DNA of 23,234 nt from JBAZKK01 sp964456925 (GTDB taxonomy: Bacteria > Omnitrophota > Gorgyraeia > Gygaellales > Profunditerraquicolaceae): NCBI GenBank assembly GCA_964456925.1, contig CAYWCX010000014.1, forward strand, positions 1 through 23,234, in the 5' to 3' direction. Shown here piece by piece: positions 7,439-13,572 of the stretch (its first letter is position 1; every line of letters starts with the position of its first letter). The notes under the pieces were generated by a model. The model ran no database searches. It had not been told where the DNA came from and saw nothing but the letters and a program-made list of their open reading frames with translations. Made by a program: the position numbers and the translations under genes.

Positions 7439-7466
7439 TTGACAACGCCCTTTTGAGTGCTATACT
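7439..7466 (+). promoter_or_regulatory. Promoter of a short + strand RNA
   Basis: TTGACA (7439-7444), a 16-nt spacer, TATACT (7461-7466). Predicted start near 7473. It points away from the radical SAM gene and towards a terminator about 50 nt on. Confidence 0.75.
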
Positions 7467-7472
7467 TAATTA

Positions 7473-7535
7473 TGCAAGCTGAATTAAATCAGCGTTGCGT
7501 ATACACGCGGACCCGCTCATTAGGAGCGGGTTTTT
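7473..7535 (+). ncRNA. Candidate small structured RNA (~63 nt)
   Basis: A promoter and a Rho-independent terminator enclose a transcript of about 63 nt on the + strand, opposite to all neighbouring genes. It can fold into three consecutive hairpins: GCTGA/TCAGC (7478-7493), GCGT/ACGC with a 4-nt loop (7497-7508), and the terminator ACCCGCTC/GAGCGGGT (7511-7531) followed by TTTT. The 3' part is antisense to the last codons of the NYN gene, whose stop lies in the terminator loop. A 33-codon frame from the ATG at 7472 runs through the terminator and is probably not translated. Not matched to any known RNA family from memory. Confidence 0.55.
7511..7535 (+). terminator. Rho-independent terminator of the small RNA
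   Basis: An 8-bp perfect stem ACCCGCTC/GAGCGGGT with loop ATTAG is followed by TTTT. The T-run is only on the + strand side, so it terminates + strand transcription, although it overlaps the 3' end of the - strand NYN gene. Confidence 0.82.
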
Positions 7536-8161
7536 CGCTTTCTAGGGCCTTGATACCATTTTCCAAAATCTAGGTATTTAGTAAGTACTTTCCACAGCTC
7601 AGCGGCTACCTGTCCTCTTACCCCAAAAACATAGATACGCCTACCTTTTAGCTTAAAGCGTTCTAAAGGTTCTTTTAAATCAGAATCACCGGAAAAGAGC
7701 AGGATTCCGCTAACCTTATCCAGATTATCCAGCATATCCAGGGCCATTTCAACATCAAAATTGCACTTAGGCTCTTCTATAACAATACCCTGTTGCTGCA
7801 GACAGGCTATTAATTCGTCAAGTTTAGTATGGGCGTTTATGTCAAATAAATCAAGGGTAGATGGCTTAACGAATAAGTCTTTGGTGATTTCTTTTCTAAT
7901 CCACTTAATCGGTTTACTGATAACTATTGCTCCGGTTTGCCTCAAACGTTGATGGAAGTTCTGGGATTTCTGCAATTCCCGCGTATTCAGGCCGTAATAT
8001 ATCCTCAGTTCTTTTACGGCCTTGATTTCTAACAACTGTTTAATTATGTGGTATATCGAAAATTTCCACTTCAGGGTGTCTTGCCAATGGAACATATTTG
8101 TCAGGTCCAAAAAGGCAACTAATCTTGTTTCGTCTGAGCAGTCAAATTGGCCTATATTCAT
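7520..8161 (-). CDS. NYN domain (PIN-like, LabA/DUF88) protein
   Basis: Predicted metal-dependent ribonuclease fold of the NYN/LabA family. Acidic residues expected in the active site are present: Asp19 and Asn22 in FLDLTNMF, Asp136 in FDVEMALDML, and Asp159/Asp161 in FSGDSDLKEPLERF. The C-terminus is basic (GPRKRKTRS). At 213 residues it is a single-domain form. A Shine-Dalgarno (AGGAAAGGGG) precedes the ATG. Upstream on the same strand lies a truncated radical SAM leader frame of 36 codons, ending 20 nt before this start. The stop codon lies inside the terminator of the opposing small RNA. Family members process or degrade RNA, but no target is evident. Confidence 0.82.
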   Translation of the reverse strand: MNIGQFDCSDETRLVAFLDLTNMFHWQDTLKWKFSIYHIIKQLLEIKAVKELRIYYGLNTRELQKSQNFHQRLRQTGAIVISKPIKWIRKEITKDLFVKPSTLDLFDINAHTKLDELIACLQQQGIVIEEPKCNFDVEMALDMLDNLDKVSGILLFSGDSDLKEPLERFKLKGRRIYVFGVRGQVAAELWKVLTKYLDFGKWYQGPRKRKTRS

Positions 8162-8166
8162 AATAG

Positions 8167-8291
8167 CCCCTTTCCTTCTGCTACAATAGACGTAGAGAGG
8201 CTATAAATCTAACAGGATTTTTTAGAGTAAAATCGGCTAAATTTGACTTGTTGAGAAGGGCTTTACAGGGTGTTTCGCGGACGGTGAGCAT
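8167..8291 (-). repeat. Repeat unit 1: radical SAM 5' remnant plus conserved ~50-bp end
   Basis: On the - strand this holds a copy of the first 23 codons of the SPL-like gene (8291 down to 8223), then about 55 bp matching the sequence beside remnant 2 (11351-11406). Shared parts include CTAAAAAAT, TGTTAGATTT and CGTCTATT. Same orientation as unit 2. Confidence 0.75.
8181..8291 (-). pseudogene. Truncated 5' end of an SPL-like radical SAM gene
   Basis: Reads MLTVRETPCKALLNK then SNLADFTL, close to the intact protein's MFKVQETTCKTLLNK then SSLSDFTL. It then switches to unrelated KNPVRFIASLRLL and a stop after 36 codons. The cysteine motif and the rest of the enzyme are missing. The 170 nt between this and the DUF2806 stop codon show no further gene. 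Confidence 0.8.
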
Positions 8292-8460
8292 GGCTAATTA
8301 GGTTAATTTAACAGTTTTTTGTTAGCTTTTGGATGGAGAAGTTTGGCCTTAATTTAAGCTGCCCCTATTGGACGAAATCTGCAACTGGGCGTGTTCAGAA
8401 AAAGCAATAAAAACAAACAAAGAACCGGCTACTATTATTTAAACTGTTTCGTTACTTTCT

Positions 8461-9318
8461 TTAGAGTATATTAACAACCACGTGCTCTGCTTCCCATTTT
8501 CCCTTAACGTAATCTATAAAACCTTCTTTGGGTTGTGTTTTGCAAACCGATATTAACTCGCGACCAGCCTGAGACAAAAGAATCTGGCCAATTAACAATT
8601 CATTATCTTTTTCTTTTTGAAACTCAAGTTTAACATCCTTGCCAAAATACGAAACTATAATTGTTTTAGATAATTCCTTCCTCACAAAACCAGCTAAATG
8701 AGCAAAAGTTAATAACCCTATACTATCAAGATGAGTAAGGACATCAAAACCAATGCCTTCCTCTTCATAAATTCTATTGTCGTAATTGAAAACCAAAGGA
8801 CAATCATCTACTATCTTCCAAGAAAATTTACACAGTTTTTCAAACGAATTAGCGTCATTTTTGCTCATTAAAGAAACAACTTCAATTGTCCTTTTTGAAA
8901 ATGAACCAGGGACATTAGCTTCACCAGCTAAAATTTTCGCCCATAATTTTTGCATATCCTCATCTGATATAATCTTGCACTTATCAAAGAAATGCATTAT
9001 CCAGTCATTCTCAACCCCTTTTGGATTAGCTGTTGCAGATAATTCTGGGACGGCTTTAGCAGTAATATTTTCGATATTTAATTGCTTTCTGGTTTCTTCT
9101 TGAACAAAACGTTTTAAAGCCCGTCTCTGAAGCTCTTGGATCTTAATTTTAGCGAAAGCGCGAATAATAGCAGCATCGGCTTCAGCTTTCGCAATTCTTC
9201 TAATTTGTCCAGGTTTAAATATCTCGCCTAAAGCTTCACTAATCTTTTTAATTAATTCTGTTGCTGGTGCAGCCAAGTCTCCCACATCTATCTTTACTAA
9301 CGACTTATCCTGAGACAT
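8461..9318 (-). CDS. DUF2806 domain-containing protein
   Basis: Matches the DUF2806 family as I recall it. NDWIMHFFDKCKIISDEDMQKLWAKILAGEANVPGSFSKRTIEVVSLMSK (~103-152) is the hallmark, followed by a domain with FNYDNRIYEEEGIGFDVLTHLDSIGLL (~178-204). Residues ~40-80 are a charged helical region, likely coiled. No membrane segment. At 285 residues it seems complete. Function is not established. It is the last gene of a three-gene operon (9851 to 8461); a good Shine-Dalgarno (AAAGGAG) precedes the start, 28 nt after the 95-aa gene. Base composition is AT-rich compared with the genes beyond 11.5 kb. Confidence 0.78.
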   Translation of the reverse strand: MSQDKSLVKIDVGDLAAPATELIKKISEALGEIFKPGQIRRIAKAEADAAIIRAFAKIKIQELQRRALKRFVQEETRKQLNIENITAKAVPELSATANPKGVENDWIMHFFDKCKIISDEDMQKLWAKILAGEANVPGSFSKRTIEVVSLMSKNDANSFEKLCKFSWKIVDDCPLVFNYDNRIYEEEGIGFDVLTHLDSIGLLTFAHLAGFVRKELSKTIIVSYFGKDVKLEFQKEKDNELLIGQILLSQAGRELISVCKTQPKEGFIDYVKGKWEAEHVVVNIL

Positions 9319-9346
9319 ATGGCTCCTTTGTTAGCCTGCCCTCCTA

Positions 9347-9634
9347 CTATATCCATTCAGCCTCTTCGGTTTTTTTCTTCGTCTTTTCGTTGTAGAAACC
9401 TTCCCAAGAATAACTCTTCTTTAAAATCCTCTCTTTTCCCTTTTCTGTTAAGGAATAAACTTTCGGCGCTTCTTCTGAAATATCTCCGAACTTACATAAG
9501 TCTCTTAGATGAGCCCAAAGATAAACAGATTGTTGAGGTTGTCTTACTTCAAATTCTTTTTTTATCATATCGAGGTCGGCCTTACCACTATACAAATCTA
9601 TAATTTTGAGAATAACTTCCTTCCCAACATCCAT
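9347..9634 (-). CDS. Small protein, possibly winged-helix
   Basis: 95 residues, no named family recognised. The pattern VILKIIDLYSG, then MIKKEFEV, QSVYLWAHLRDLCKFGDI and KVYSLTEKGKERIL resembles a winged-helix fold: helices, then a recognition helix, then a YSLTEKG wing as in PadR/MarR-like and restriction-associated wHTH domains. The C-terminal tail (EKTKKKTEEAEWI) is charged. It lies between the 57-aa gene (43 nt upstream) and the DUF2806 gene, on the same transcript. A regulatory or DNA-binding role is inferred from fold only. Confidence 0.62.
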   Translation of the reverse strand: MDVGKEVILKIIDLYSGKADLDMIKKEFEVRQPQQSVYLWAHLRDLCKFGDISEEAPKVYSLTEKGKERILKKSYSWEGFYNEKTKKKTEEAEWI

Positions 9635-9677
9635 TTAGTCTTTTTAGCTAGTGTGTTAACTGTGGTATTTATTCTTC

Positions 9678-9851
9678 TTAATCTTCCATAACAGGAATTT
9701 CGCCAACTGTTCGCCCTGAATCATCTACAATGTAAATCTTACCATCGCCAATTTTTTTAGCTACTTTCTTAGCTTCCTTAAGAATTATCCCACCATTATA
9801 GGCTTTCAACAATTCCATCAAATCCCTATATTTAATTGTTACTCTGTCCAT
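9678..9851 (-). CDS. 57-residue protein, first gene of the DUF2806 operon
   Basis: A small gene of 57 codons starting at the ATG at 9851 and ending TAA at 9678. The protein begins MDRVTIKYRDLMELLKAYN, continues with a helical Lys/Ala-rich part, and ends with a strand-like IYIVDDSGRTVGEIPVMED. No family recognised. Support for its being real: a near-consensus promoter just upstream (9885-9913), a G-rich Shine-Dalgarno (GGGGGG four nt before the ATG), balanced amino-acid composition, and same-strand genes following closely. It could be an antitoxin-like or regulatory partner of the 95-aa protein, which is speculation. Confidence 0.68.
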   Translation of the reverse strand: MDRVTIKYRDLMELLKAYNGGIILKEAKKVAKKIGDGKIYIVDDSGRTVGEIPVMED

Positions 9852-9884
9852 CTGCCCCCCATCTAACTAACTCACTTGAGAGTT

Positions 9885-9913
9885 ATTATACTTTGCTATA
9901 AAATGGTAGTCAA
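9885..9913 (-). promoter_or_regulatory. Promoter of the three-gene DUF2806 operon
   Basis: On the - strand: TTGACT (9913-9908), 17-nt spacer, perfect TATAAT (9890-9885). Start expected near 9878, about 27 nt before the ATG. Upstream of the -35 lies AAGGTAGAATC (9930-9920), also found upstream of the promoter at 10625-10652. Confidence 0.82.
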
Positions 9914-9988
9914 TGAGTTGATTCTACCTTTTTAAGGAGAAAACAGGGGTGTTTCTATTTTTCAAAAATTAGAAGCGGCCGCATTATT

Positions 9989-10519
9989 CTAATGAAAAAA
10001 CAGCCAAAAGAGAAAACAAAAAAACAAGATTCCTAACCAATATTCTTTAAAAAAATATAGTGCTCTTTTTTCTCTAATCGCTTCTACAAATCCAGCTATT
10101 CCAACAAAAGCCATACCTCCTAAAATTAGCACTCTAATAATAGTCCAAACGAAATCTCCTGCGCTGGCAAAAGAAATAGTGAGACCAAAAATACGTGCAA
10201 TTCCCCATATTATTGCTGAGAAAATTATTAAAATTAGAAGAAAGAGGAATAAATAATATGAAAATCCAATAGCCAAAGGCGTTCCTATTAACAGAACCAA
10301 TAAACCAAAGATTATTGAACCTTTTGAAAATAGGTTTATAGTCCATCCTATCATTCCTAGGCCAACAATAGCAGTAAACGCAAACTGTAGAATGCTAAAT
10401 AAAATATAAAGTATTCCACCTCCTGCAACTAAAGTGCCAATACCCATTCCTTTAAAAAATCTTTTAAAAATACTTTTTTTCGGGTATTCCATTATCGGTG
10501 TGTCCAAATCGTTTTCCAT
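9989..10519 (-). CDS. Multi-span membrane protein of unknown function
   Basis: No family recognised. After an acidic/basic N-terminus of ~30 residues, the protein is almost wholly hydrophobic, with about five membrane segments (GTLVAGGGILYILFSIL; AFTAIVGLGMIGWTI; FGLLVLLIGTPLAIGF followed by LFLFLLILIIFSAIIWGI; WTIIRVLILGGMAFVGIAGF; and a C-terminal ILFFCFLFWLFF). I chose the ATG at 10519 (176 aa) because a G7 Shine-Dalgarno ends 1 nt before it, with a slightly upstream TTG as the alternative. Codon use is AT-rich. A promoter with a C9 tract lies about 100 nt upstream. It lies between the toxin-antitoxin pair and the DUF2806 operon, on the same strand. Confidence 0.65.
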   Translation of the reverse strand: MENDLDTPIMEYPKKSIFKRFFKGMGIGTLVAGGGILYILFSILQFAFTAIVGLGMIGWTINLFSKGSIIFGLLVLLIGTPLAIGFSYYLFLFLLILIIFSAIIWGIARIFGLTISFASAGDFVWTIIRVLILGGMAFVGIAGFVEAIREKRALYFFKEYWLGILFFCFLFWLFFH

Positions 10520-10624
10520 ACCCCCCCTTCTTATCAAAAAAGGTAACCCCCTTCTATCTTGGAGAGTTGCCTTTAATTGTGTCTACTTTTAAACCCATTT
10601 TATGCCTCTTTATAACTAAGGTTT

Positions 10625-10652
10625 ATTCTACGCCTAATGGGAGGTTTGTCAA
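10625..10652 (-). promoter_or_regulatory. Promoter of the membrane protein gene, beside a C9 tract
   Basis: On the - strand: TTGACA (10652-10647), 16-nt spacer, TAGAAT (10630-10625). A run of nine C (- strand) lies 1 nt upstream of the -35, and AAGGTAGAATC lies beyond it. Confidence 0.65.
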
Positions 10653-10685
10653 TGGGGGGGGGATTCTACCTTATGGAGAGGAATA

Positions 10686-10976
10686 CTATGCGTGCAGGGC
10701 CCTTATGACAGCTTCCGGGTTAGCTTCTGCTACTTTCAGCAATGCCAGGGCAGGGCCTTCGGGCACTCTCCTCCCCTGTTCCCAATTCTGGAGGGTATCG
10801 ATACTAACTCCTATTATATGGGCAAATTTGGCCTGAGATACATGGAGTTTCTTGCGGATATTTGTGACAATTATCGGATGGAACCCAGAAACTCTCCCGG
10901 GTTTTATTTTACCGGTATGTATTCGCCTAGCCTGTTCGATACTCGTTAATAAATCTTTAAAATCTTTGTTTCTCAT
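10686..10976 (-). CDS. HigA-type antitoxin (XRE helix-turn-helix)
   Basis: 96 residues with an XRE-family helix-turn-helix at about 43-85: NIRKKLHVSQAKFAHIIGVSIDTLQNWEQGRRVPEGPALALLKVAEANPE. This is the antitoxin half of HigB/HigA- and NadS-like type II systems, which binds the toxin and represses the operon. Its ATG overlaps the stop of the upstream toxin gene by 4 nt (ATGA). The order toxin-first is typical of the HigBA group. A perfect palindrome over the promoter upstream of the toxin gene is the likely binding site. No terminator is visible after the stop. Confidence 0.88.
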   Translation of the reverse strand: MRNKDFKDLLTSIEQARRIHTGKIKPGRVSGFHPIIVTNIRKKLHVSQAKFAHIIGVSIDTLQNWEQGRRVPEGPALALLKVAEANPEAVIRALHA

Positions 10977-11290
10977 ATTACGTCCTCCTTGACAAATTCC
11001 ATTAGAATTTTGAGCTGCTTTTTTGTCAGGTCTTCTCGTTCTGACTTCTTATAAGGTAGCAACATATATATTTTTTCATCTTGCGTATACCAATAATATA
11101 TAATCCGCAACCCACCTCTTTTGCCTTTGCCGGGACTAGCCCATCTCAATTTCCTTAAACCTCGGCATCCTGGGATAAGTGGACCTGCTTCAGGCTTAAC
11201 TGCCAATTCCCACTGTAATCTACGGTACTCATCGTCAGAAAGGATGCCTTTAATCTTTTTGGTAAAAATAGGGGTTTCAATAATTTCCAC
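10973..11290 (-). CDS. HigB/RelE-type toxin
   Basis: 105 residues of the RelE/HigB toxin fold: GCRGLRKLRWASPGKGKRGGLRIIYYWYTQDEKIYMLLPYKKSEREDLTKKQLKIL, the pattern of the family that cleaves mRNA on the ribosome. Arg and Tyr residues of the GGLRIIYYW segment and the following KKSERE are where the catalytic surface normally lies. It starts at GTG (11290) with a GGGG Shine-Dalgarno nearby. It overlaps the antitoxin start by 4 nt. The family name is firm; individual HigB versus RelE assignment is not. Confidence 0.88.
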   Translation of the reverse strand: MEIIETPIFTKKIKGILSDDEYRRLQWELAVKPEAGPLIPGCRGLRKLRWASPGKGKRGGLRIIYYWYTQDEKIYMLLPYKKSEREDLTKKQLKILMEFVKEDVI

Positions 11291-11307
11291 TTTATCCCCA
11301 CGCTTAA

Positions 11308-11336
11308 AGTATACGCCATTGGCGTATATATGTCAA
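11308..11336 (-). promoter_or_regulatory. Toxin-antitoxin promoter with palindromic operator
   Basis: On the - strand: TTGACA (11336-11331), 17-nt spacer, TATACT (11313-11308), a near-consensus promoter. The spacer holds a perfect inverted repeat TATACGCC-ATT-GGCGTATA (11310-11328) that overlaps the -10. This is where an antitoxin dimer would block polymerase. Confidence 0.85.
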
Positions 11337-11350
11337 GTTTTATTTTATTA

Positions 11351-11455
11351 CCCCTCTTCTATTATAATAGACGCGGGAAGCAGCGAAATCTAACATAAAT
11401 TTTTTAGTCTACAGTAATCCTGCAGGTTGGATTTGTTTAGGAGGGTTTTACAAGT
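11351..11455 (-). repeat. Repeat unit 2: radical SAM 5' remnant plus conserved ~50-bp end
   Basis: On the - strand, 11455-11407 corresponds to codons about 8-23 of the SPL-like gene, followed by the same ~50-bp stretch as repeat unit 1, including TGTTAGATTT, CGTCTATT and AGAAG...GGGG. It contains a perfect palindrome CTATTATAATAG (11359-11370). It lies directly upstream of the toxin-antitoxin promoter. Confidence 0.65.
11391..11455 (-). pseudogene. Second truncated 5' fragment of an SPL-like radical SAM gene
   Basis: Read on the - strand it gives TCKTLLNKSNLQDY, against TCKTLLNKSSLSDF in the intact protein. The start codon and the first residues are lost, and a stop (TAG) follows soon after the homology ends. 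More decayed than the fragment at 8181-8291. Confidence 0.68.
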
Positions 11456-11472
11456 GAAGTAGTAAGGTTAAC

Positions 11473-11760
11473 TTAGATTATTTCCAGGCGGGTGTGCTGC
11501 CAGCCGACCGTAAAATAAAAATAGGCGCTTAATAAGGTGACGAGCACCCCTAAAGCTACGGGGTTTATCAGGGAGTATCCTAAGAGTACCAGACCTGCCA
11601 GCGACAATGCCACAAAAGGCAGCAGATACCATTTATAGAAGTCTTTGACGCGGATGGATAGTCTGATTTTACATTTATGGCAGATAATGGACGCCCAGTT
11701 GCCGTTAAAGGGGAATCCGTAAGGCGTGATAGGGGCGTTGCATTTCGGGCAGTTCGCCAT
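11473..11760 (-). CDS. Zinc-ribbon protein with two membrane segments
   Basis: 95 residues. N-terminal CPKC (4-7) and ICHKC (CxxC at 27-30) make a probable zinc ribbon, with NAPITPYGFPFNGNWAS between. Two hydrophobic segments follow (about 45-64 and 66-85), separated by a very short turn, and a short tail. The zinc ribbon is probably cytoplasmic. It follows the NIL-domain gene by 5 nt and probably shares its transcript. Function unknown. It would have been the neighbour of the original radical SAM gene before the accessory insertions, if the remnant model is right. Confidence 0.68.
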   Translation of the reverse strand: MANCPKCNAPITPYGFPFNGNWASIICHKCKIRLSIRVKDFYKWYLLPFVALSLAGLVLLGYSLINPVALGVLVTLLSAYFYFTVGWQHTRLEII

Positions 11761-11765
11761 GATTT

Positions 11766-11996
11766 TTAAGCAGTCTCCTCGCTGTTTTCGATTTTAACGC
11801 CCTTGTTTTTAAGGTAATCCAGGGTTTTGTTTACCTCTTCCGGCGGTCCGTCTAAAATCAATATTGCCCAGCCTGTTTCGGTAGAAAAAGAGGCCTCTAC
11901 GATGCTTAAGGTAATATCGAATTTCTTGCAGAGGGTGCAGATAATTGCCTCATCCTTTAATTTACCGGGGAAGATTAACTCTGTTTTTATGCGCAT
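11766..11996 (-). CDS. NIL domain protein
   Basis: 76 residues, the whole of which fits the NIL domain, a ferredoxin-like alpha-beta fold found at the C-terminus of MetN-type ABC ATPases and as a stand-alone protein often next to ferredoxins. Seen: ELIFPGKLKDEAIICTLCKKFDITLSIVEASFSTETGWAILILDG followed by EEVNKTLDYLKNKGVKIE. It stands alone here, with no transporter or sulfur-metabolism gene. The ATG at 11996 lies 6 nt after a perfect -10, so the mRNA is probably leaderless; there is no Shine-Dalgarno. Confidence 0.8.
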   Translation of the reverse strand: MRIKTELIFPGKLKDEAIICTLCKKFDITLSIVEASFSTETGWAILILDGPPEEVNKTLDYLKNKGVKIENSEETA

Positions 11997-12002
11997 GTAT
12001 TT

Positions 12003-12031
12003 ATTATAACTGACCCCGCCCTTATTTACAA
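12003..12031 (-). promoter_or_regulatory. Promoter abutting the NIL gene start
   Basis: On the - strand: TTGTAA (12031-12026), 17-nt spacer, TATAAT (12008-12003), then six bases (AAATAC) and the ATG at 11996. Transcription would start at or within a base or two of the start codon. Confidence 0.75.
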
Positions 12032-12048
12032 GGAAAAATTTTCCGGGC

Positions 12049-13572
12049 TTAAACCAGGAGGCGCTTAAGGATTTTTCCGGTGCTGTTTTTAGGAAGGGAT
12101 TTCTTTAGTTCAACGTATTTCGGAACCTTGTAAGGGGCGAACATCTCCCTTAAATACTGCAGGATTTCGTGTTCTGTCGCGCTTTCGCCTTCCTTCAAAA
12201 CTACGAAGGCCTTGGGGACTTCCCCCTTATGGGGGTCCTTGATGCCGATTACCGCCGCCTCTTTAACCTTGGGGTTACGGTAAAGCCCCTCTTCTATCTC
12301 GCGCGGATAGACGTTGAGCCCGCGCACGTTAATCATTTCCTTCTTCCTGCCCACGATATAAAAATATCCGTCAGAATCGCATTCCGCCATATCGCCGGTA
12401 TAAAGCCAGCCGTCCTTAAGGGTTTGCCGGGTTGCCTCCTCCTGCTTATAGTACCCCTGCATCACATTGGGGCCCTTCACCAGAAGTTCGCCTGCTTTAT
12501 GGGGACCGAGGGCGTTGCCGTTATCGTCTACTATCTTTAAGGCGATGTTGGGGGATAACGCCAGCCCGATAGAGCCGGCTTTTCTTCCGCCCTTTAAGGG
12601 GTTTAAAGTTACTACCGGCGAGGCCTCGGTTAAGCCGTATCCTTCCAGCAAGGGCAGGCGGAATTTCTTCTCGAAAGCCCTGAAGGTCTCAACCGGCAGG
12701 GCTGCTGCTCCGGAGATACAGATTTTGACGGGGTTGAATAATTTAAGCAAGGGGGTGCCGAGTATCCGGGGTAATTTTATTTCCGCAAGGATGTTATATA
12801 CTGAAGGAACAGCCACGAAAATACTCACGCGGTTATTTCTTACGGCGCGCATCACGCGTTTAAAAGGCGCCACCGATTTCATAATTACGATTCTGGCGCC
12901 TGCCAGGAGCGGCAGGTTCATACAGACGGTCGCGGCAAAAGAGTGAAACAGTGGCAGGATACAGATAAAACAGTCTCCCGCCCTCGTTTTAATGGCGGCG
13001 ATGCAATCCCGGGCATTCGAGATAAGATTGTGATGCGATAATACCGCACCTTTAGGGAAACCCGTGGTGCCCGAGGTATAGACTACCACCGCAGGTTCTT
13101 CGGGCGCAATGGAAACATTTTTTAAACTGGCGGTATCGCTGCTTTCGATGTTATTCAAATCCGGAACCGTACCGTCGCTCTTGGCGGCGATAATGTGTTT
13201 TAAGCTGTCAACCCGAAGCCTCAGCTCCTCTGCCATCTCCAATGAGGCGCGCGAAGTAATCAGCCCTACCGCCTGGCAGTCCTCTAAGATGTACCTCGCC
13301 TCCTCAATCTTAAACATATAATTAATGGGCACTGCCACCGCGCCTGACTTCAGGACGGCAAAGTAGCTAAGCACGAACTCCGGGCAGTTGTCTAAAAATA
13401 TCGCTACCCTTTGCTGTTTTTTGACGCCTAAGCGGATTAGGCCCGCGGCAATACGGTCAGTGGAATCATCGAGCGCCTTGTAACTGATTTTTTTACTGCC
13501 GAAGATAATGGCATTACGGCGGGGATATCTTTTAGCGTTTAAAGTGAGCAGTTCCCCTAAATTCTTAGGCAT
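12049..13572 (-). CDS. AMP-binding acyl-CoA ligase (long-chain fatty-acid-CoA ligase-like)
   Basis: Adenylate-forming enzyme that activates a carboxylic acid to acyl-AMP and transfers it to CoA. Numbered from the ATG at 13572: P-loop TSGTTGFPKG (166-175), GYGLTEASP (311-319), YTGD (391-394), GRKKEMINVRGLNVYPREIE (408-427) and the catalytic C-terminal Lys500 in STGK. The 507-aa length is normal. I prefer this start over upstream ones because family homology begins there (MPKNLGELLTLNAKRYP) and it overlaps the stop of the radical SAM gene by 8 nt. It is the last gene of the run starting at 15653. Fatty acid or other acyl substrate cannot be told from the sequence. Confidence 0.9.
   Translation of the reverse strand: MPKNLGELLTLNAKRYPRRNAIIFGSKKISYKALDDSTDRIAAGLIRLGVKKQQRVAIFLDNCPEFVLSYFAVLKSGAVAVPINYMFKIEEARYILEDCQAVGLITSRASLEMAEELRLRVDSLKHIIAAKSDGTVPDLNNIESSDTASLKNVSIAPEEPAVVVYTSGTTGFPKGAVLSHHNLISNARDCIAAIKTRAGDCFICILPLFHSFAATVCMNLPLLAGARIVIMKSVAPFKRVMRAVRNNRVSIFVAVPSVYNILAEIKLPRILGTPLLKLFNPVKICISGAAALPVETFRAFEKKFRLPLLEGYGLTEASPVVTLNPLKGGRKAGSIGLALSPNIALKIVDDNGNALGPHKAGELLVKGPNVMQGYYKQEEATRQTLKDGWLYTGDMAECDSDGYFYIVGRKKEMINVRGLNVYPREIEEGLYRNPKVKEAAVIGIKDPHKGEVPKAFVVLKEGESATEHEILQYLREMFAPYKVPKYVELKKSLPKNSTGKILKRLLV

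Noticed and set aside
7472..7573. A 33-codon frame (possible leader peptide) in the small RNA
   Set aside because: It reads through the terminator and into the NYN gene on the other strand; no gene follows on the + strand that it could attenuate.
6047..11470. A prophage or transposon
   Set aside because: No integrase, transposase, terminase or structural gene, and no terminal repeat beyond the radical SAM remnants, is visible.
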